Assembly: GCF_028453695.1 (NCBI RefSeq)
Contig: NC_135781.1
Span: forward strand, 5,344,779-5,408,778
Direction of reading: 5' to 3'
Length of the DNA: 64,000 nucleotides
DNA from: Augochlora pura
Lineage: Eukaryota > Arthropoda > Insecta > Hymenoptera > Halictidae
The position numbers were made by a program, and so were the translations under genes. This document shows, piece by piece, positions 61,588 to 64,000 of the stretch (the stretch's first letter is position 1; each line of letters begins with the position of its first letter). The notes beneath the pieces were generated by a model. That model did not search any database. It was not told the origin of the DNA and worked only from the letters and a program-made list of their open reading frames with translations.

Positions 61588-61591
61588 TTAA

Positions 61592-61834
61592 CCCCTTGCC
61601 GTACCATTTTCTTTACAATTACTACGATTAGAATTTTTCCGATCCCACTAATTTCTTAAAAGAAGAAAGAATTTTATATCTATCGTGTGCTTACATCTAC
61701 TCGAATGTTTAAATATCGATGGCGAGAGAATAATATTTTATTCCTACTTAAAAGAACGAATGAACATTCATACATAACAGTTTATTGTTGTAAATCACCA
61801 TCGCGAGTCTGACTCGTTGAAGTACGGCAAGGGG
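61592..61834 (+). mobile_element. TTAA-flanked piggyBac-type MITE, family 1, copy 2
   Basis: TTAA at 61588-61591 and 61835-61838 flank perfect 13-base inverted ends CCCCTTGCCGTAC and GTACGGCAAGGGG. It is 243 bases, with the same subterminal CGAGTCTGACTCG palindrome as copy 1. Intact ends and target duplication make this the better preserved copy. Confidence 0.92.
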
Positions 61835-61838
61835 TTAA

Positions 61839-62441
61839 CGAATAAAAATGAATCAATTTTTACGAAATTACCAGTTTTGTAATTTTCACGTTCAAATAAA
61901 AAAAGCTGTGAAACTCGAGTTTATTTTTTCATCGTTCCGAGTAATAACGAAATTAAATCGGTGACCTAGTTCCTTTAATATTCTCCAAACAATTTGAAGT
62001 CTTTTAGTTTAGTATTAAAAACGTTATTGCGTTTTAAAAAGGTGTTCGAATGTTTGCTATCAGAAACTGTAGATACGGTTTTCGTTATGCAATTAATTAA
62101 AAAAATTATCAGTTTGAAAAGGTTGCAATCATTCTGGTTAGTTTTACAAGAAATTAATCTATGTAAAAAAAGCGAATATGAGAAGAATGAATTCGATTTG
62201 AAAGAATAAATATAGCGTGCAAAAGCTGTATCGAAAAATTGGAAGTGGTGTCTATTTTTCCTATCGACAGCACGATCTACGTATTGCTCTATACACGCGC
62301 TAATTTAAATACTGTGTCATAGAAAGACGTTCGCGTAGCAGAGCCTGACGGAACATTTTCGACAATTTTTCTAATTTCGCGATCTCTTTATCTCCGCGCA
62401 GCTTTTCCTATGATTAAAGGTCTCTCTTGTTCGACTTCCAG
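61839..62441. other. Intron end before the CCP exon
   Basis: AT-rich to about 62230. The last bases form an acceptor, TCTCTCTTGTTCGACTTCCAG. No other feature was seen. Confidence 0.4.
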
Positions 62442-62627
62442 GAGTTCTCGGGAATTGTCCCCTGGTGCAGCCGCCCGAGTGGGGAGCGGTGAGGGAGAGG
62501 GTCCTTAAAGATGGCACTCTGCAGACCGTGTACTCGTGTGAACCAGGCCGTAGATTGAAGGGCCATAAAGTACTGACTTGCACTGCCGACGGCTGGAATC
62601 ATCCCATCCCGAAATGCGTCCCCTATG
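62442..62627 (+). CDS. CCP/sushi protein, exon 2: one complete CCP module
   Basis: The exon is 186 bases between acceptor TTCCAG (ending 62441) and donor CTATG|GTAAGA at 62628, phase 1 at both ends, the usual symmetry of CCP exons. It encodes about 61 residues with the complete pattern: Cys in GNCPLVQPP, Cys in VYSCEPG, Cys in VLTCTADG, the conserved Trp in GWNHPIP, and Cys in PKCVPY. These cysteines pair 1-3 and 2-4 in the fold. The module follows almost directly after the signal peptide, so the product is probably secreted with an N-terminal CCP and further domains beyond the window. Multi-CCP proteins of insects include Hikaru genki and its scaffold Hasp (synaptic cleft) and SVEP1- or CSMD-like proteins; I cannot tell which this is. 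Confidence 0.88.
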
Positions 62628-64000
62628 GTAAGAGAACCTCCACCTTAATTTACACGCTCCGCGTCCCCGAGATTATAACACGGTGGGAACGTTACGACGG
62701 GGCCGGAACTTCTTTAAAAGTACTAACGAAGTTTCCCCGGTTTTTATGCTTTGCTTGACCCACGTCGGACGGATCGTCCACGCGAGTCAAATCATCTCGC
62801 CTCCGTTCCAGTTTTATACATTTCTGAATCGACTTCTTGACGATTCATGTTTCTCAAGTAGCTAATCCGTGCTGCTGGAATATTTTCTCATGTGCTGGAT
62901 TGTTTGAAAGTATAATTGAAGTTGTATCGTAACTTACGGAGGGGTTAGTCTCACGTGTCTAATATGTGAACGATTATGATAAAAATAAATCTACGTAGAA
63001 TAATTTAAATTTAATTTCATACGTAGAAGAATTTTATTTGTATAGACAAAATTTTGTCAATTTGTTACAGAACTTGTAACCTCGATTTTGTTGAATGTTT
63101 AATACTCTGTAGAGCGTAACTACCGTCAGGCGAACGGAAGCAAAATCAATTGAATCGCATTGGATGAATAGCTGTTTTAGCCAACGTTACGATAGCCGAT
63201 TTCGATGTATTTATTTATCCGACCGCGGGGATACATCGTAAAATCCTGCTATTCTTTTTTACATTCTTTCGGACTCTGGGTTTTACGGCGGTATTTGCAA
63301 CCGGCTATAAAAAATCCATACGCATTCGTCAAATTTTATATATCTTTTAACACTCCGGTGGACACGCGATGGTTTCGACTTCAATTGCGGACAGCGCCGA
63401 ATGATATTGACATGCAAAAACGTTTGAAATATTCAAGAATAGCGACCGGTGTTACATAATCCGGGCAAACTAATCACAGAAATAGCTTGGACTTAAAATG
63501 TTAGTAATTCATTGTTGAATATATTATTAGATATTAAGTAGTATTACCAAATATTATATAATATTACTAAATAGGCAATACTGTTACCAAATATCAAATA
63601 GTATTACCGTATATTGAATAGTAAATAGTTATTTCAAATTATGTCGTAATATTACGACTATAGATTATTATTATAACCATTGAAAGGCAAAATTTTTCAA
63701 ATGAAATTTTTTCATTTTTCCAATGAAAGGCGAAACGTATAAATTAACAAGGTACAATAGCACGAGTATTCTTTCAGTTGCCGAAGAAATCTTCACGTTT
63801 TCCTATAAACATATCCGGCAAATGTATTTAGGTTAATCAACTTCACGCTGAAAACTAGACTGCTCGAAGCTGCCGCTGAATACCGGGCATATCGCAAGTA
63901 GCGACCTACATAACAGAATGGATTCGTTTAATGTTCGCGGCGCGGAATTTTTGCGATCGTTCGAAAACGTTACACGCTCGCACGCGACTCCGATGACTCC
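62628..64000. other. Second intron of the CCP gene (partial), nothing recognised
   Basis: Begins with donor GTAAGA and has no acceptor-bounded exon that I recognise before the window ends. A degenerate AT-rich array with TAGTATTACCAAATAT-like units lies at about 63525-63640. Confidence 0.4.

Larger units (their letters stand above)
11607..62441 (+). other. Inferred giant first intron of the CCP gene (about 50.8 kb)
   Basis: The donor GTAAGC is at 11607 and the acceptor TTCGACTTCCAG ends at 62441; both flanking exons are phase 1. The interval holds transposable-element copies, tandem repeats and three 100-N gaps, listed separately. No complete gene, tRNA or known microRNA hairpin was recognised on either strand. 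Non-coding RNA or enhancers may be present but cannot be seen directly. Confidence 0.6.

Overview
This is a eukaryotic, almost certainly insect, genomic scaffold window. It has spliced genes with GT/AG introns, a head-to-tail polyubiquitin gene, a secreted CCP (sushi) protein gene with a first intron of about 51 kb, TTAA-flanked piggyBac-type elements, many AT-rich tandem repeats, scaffold gaps of exactly 100 N, and several perfect (CG)n tracts. The survival of CpG runs and the repeat content would fit a lowly methylated hymenopteran (bee, ant or wasp), but that assignment is inference and no single sequence feature proves it. Very little of the window codes for protein.

Layout: (1) 2-154 is the 3' end of an unidentified + strand gene whose protein ends in a basic, NLS-like, lysine/glutamate-rich tail; a long AT-rich 3' UTR and intergenic region follows. 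(2) About 3849-7400 is a polyubiquitin gene: a non-coding first exon, a 1.6 kb 5'-UTR intron, and one coding exon with six ubiquitin units plus the tail Ile-Arg-Lys. Its 3' flank (about 7026-7710) has a diverged, collinear copy upstream at about 2360-2990. (3) About 7.7-10.7 kb is intergenic and includes a 95-bp tandem duplication. (4) A GC- and CpG-rich block (about 10.7-11.6 kb) carries the promoter, 5' UTR and signal-peptide exon of a secreted CCP protein. Its next exon, one complete CCP module, lies at 62442-62627, and both junctions are in phase 1. The gene runs off the right edge.

The intron between these two exons (11607-62441) is mostly non-coding. It holds an internally deleted piggyBac-like element with a broken transposase (26957-28226), two copies of one short TTAA-flanked MITE family (18485-18689, 61592-61834), one MITE of a second TTAA family (35315-35562), two copies of a palindromic foldback element (about 16171-16555 and 42689-43053), a three-copy 198-bp satellite, many short-period arrays, G/C homopolymers up to 40 bases, and three 100-N gaps.

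Functionally, polyubiquitin supplies free ubiquitin after proteolytic cleavage, and the CCP gene makes a secreted or extracellular protein. Nothing suggests that the two are functionally linked. I found no tRNA, rRNA, CRISPR or convincing microRNA gene, and no clear novel multi-gene system. The most unusual items are the decayed copy of the polyubiquitin 3' flank, the odd residues in ubiquitin units 1 and 6, the variety of TTAA elements, and the foldback pair inside one giant intron.
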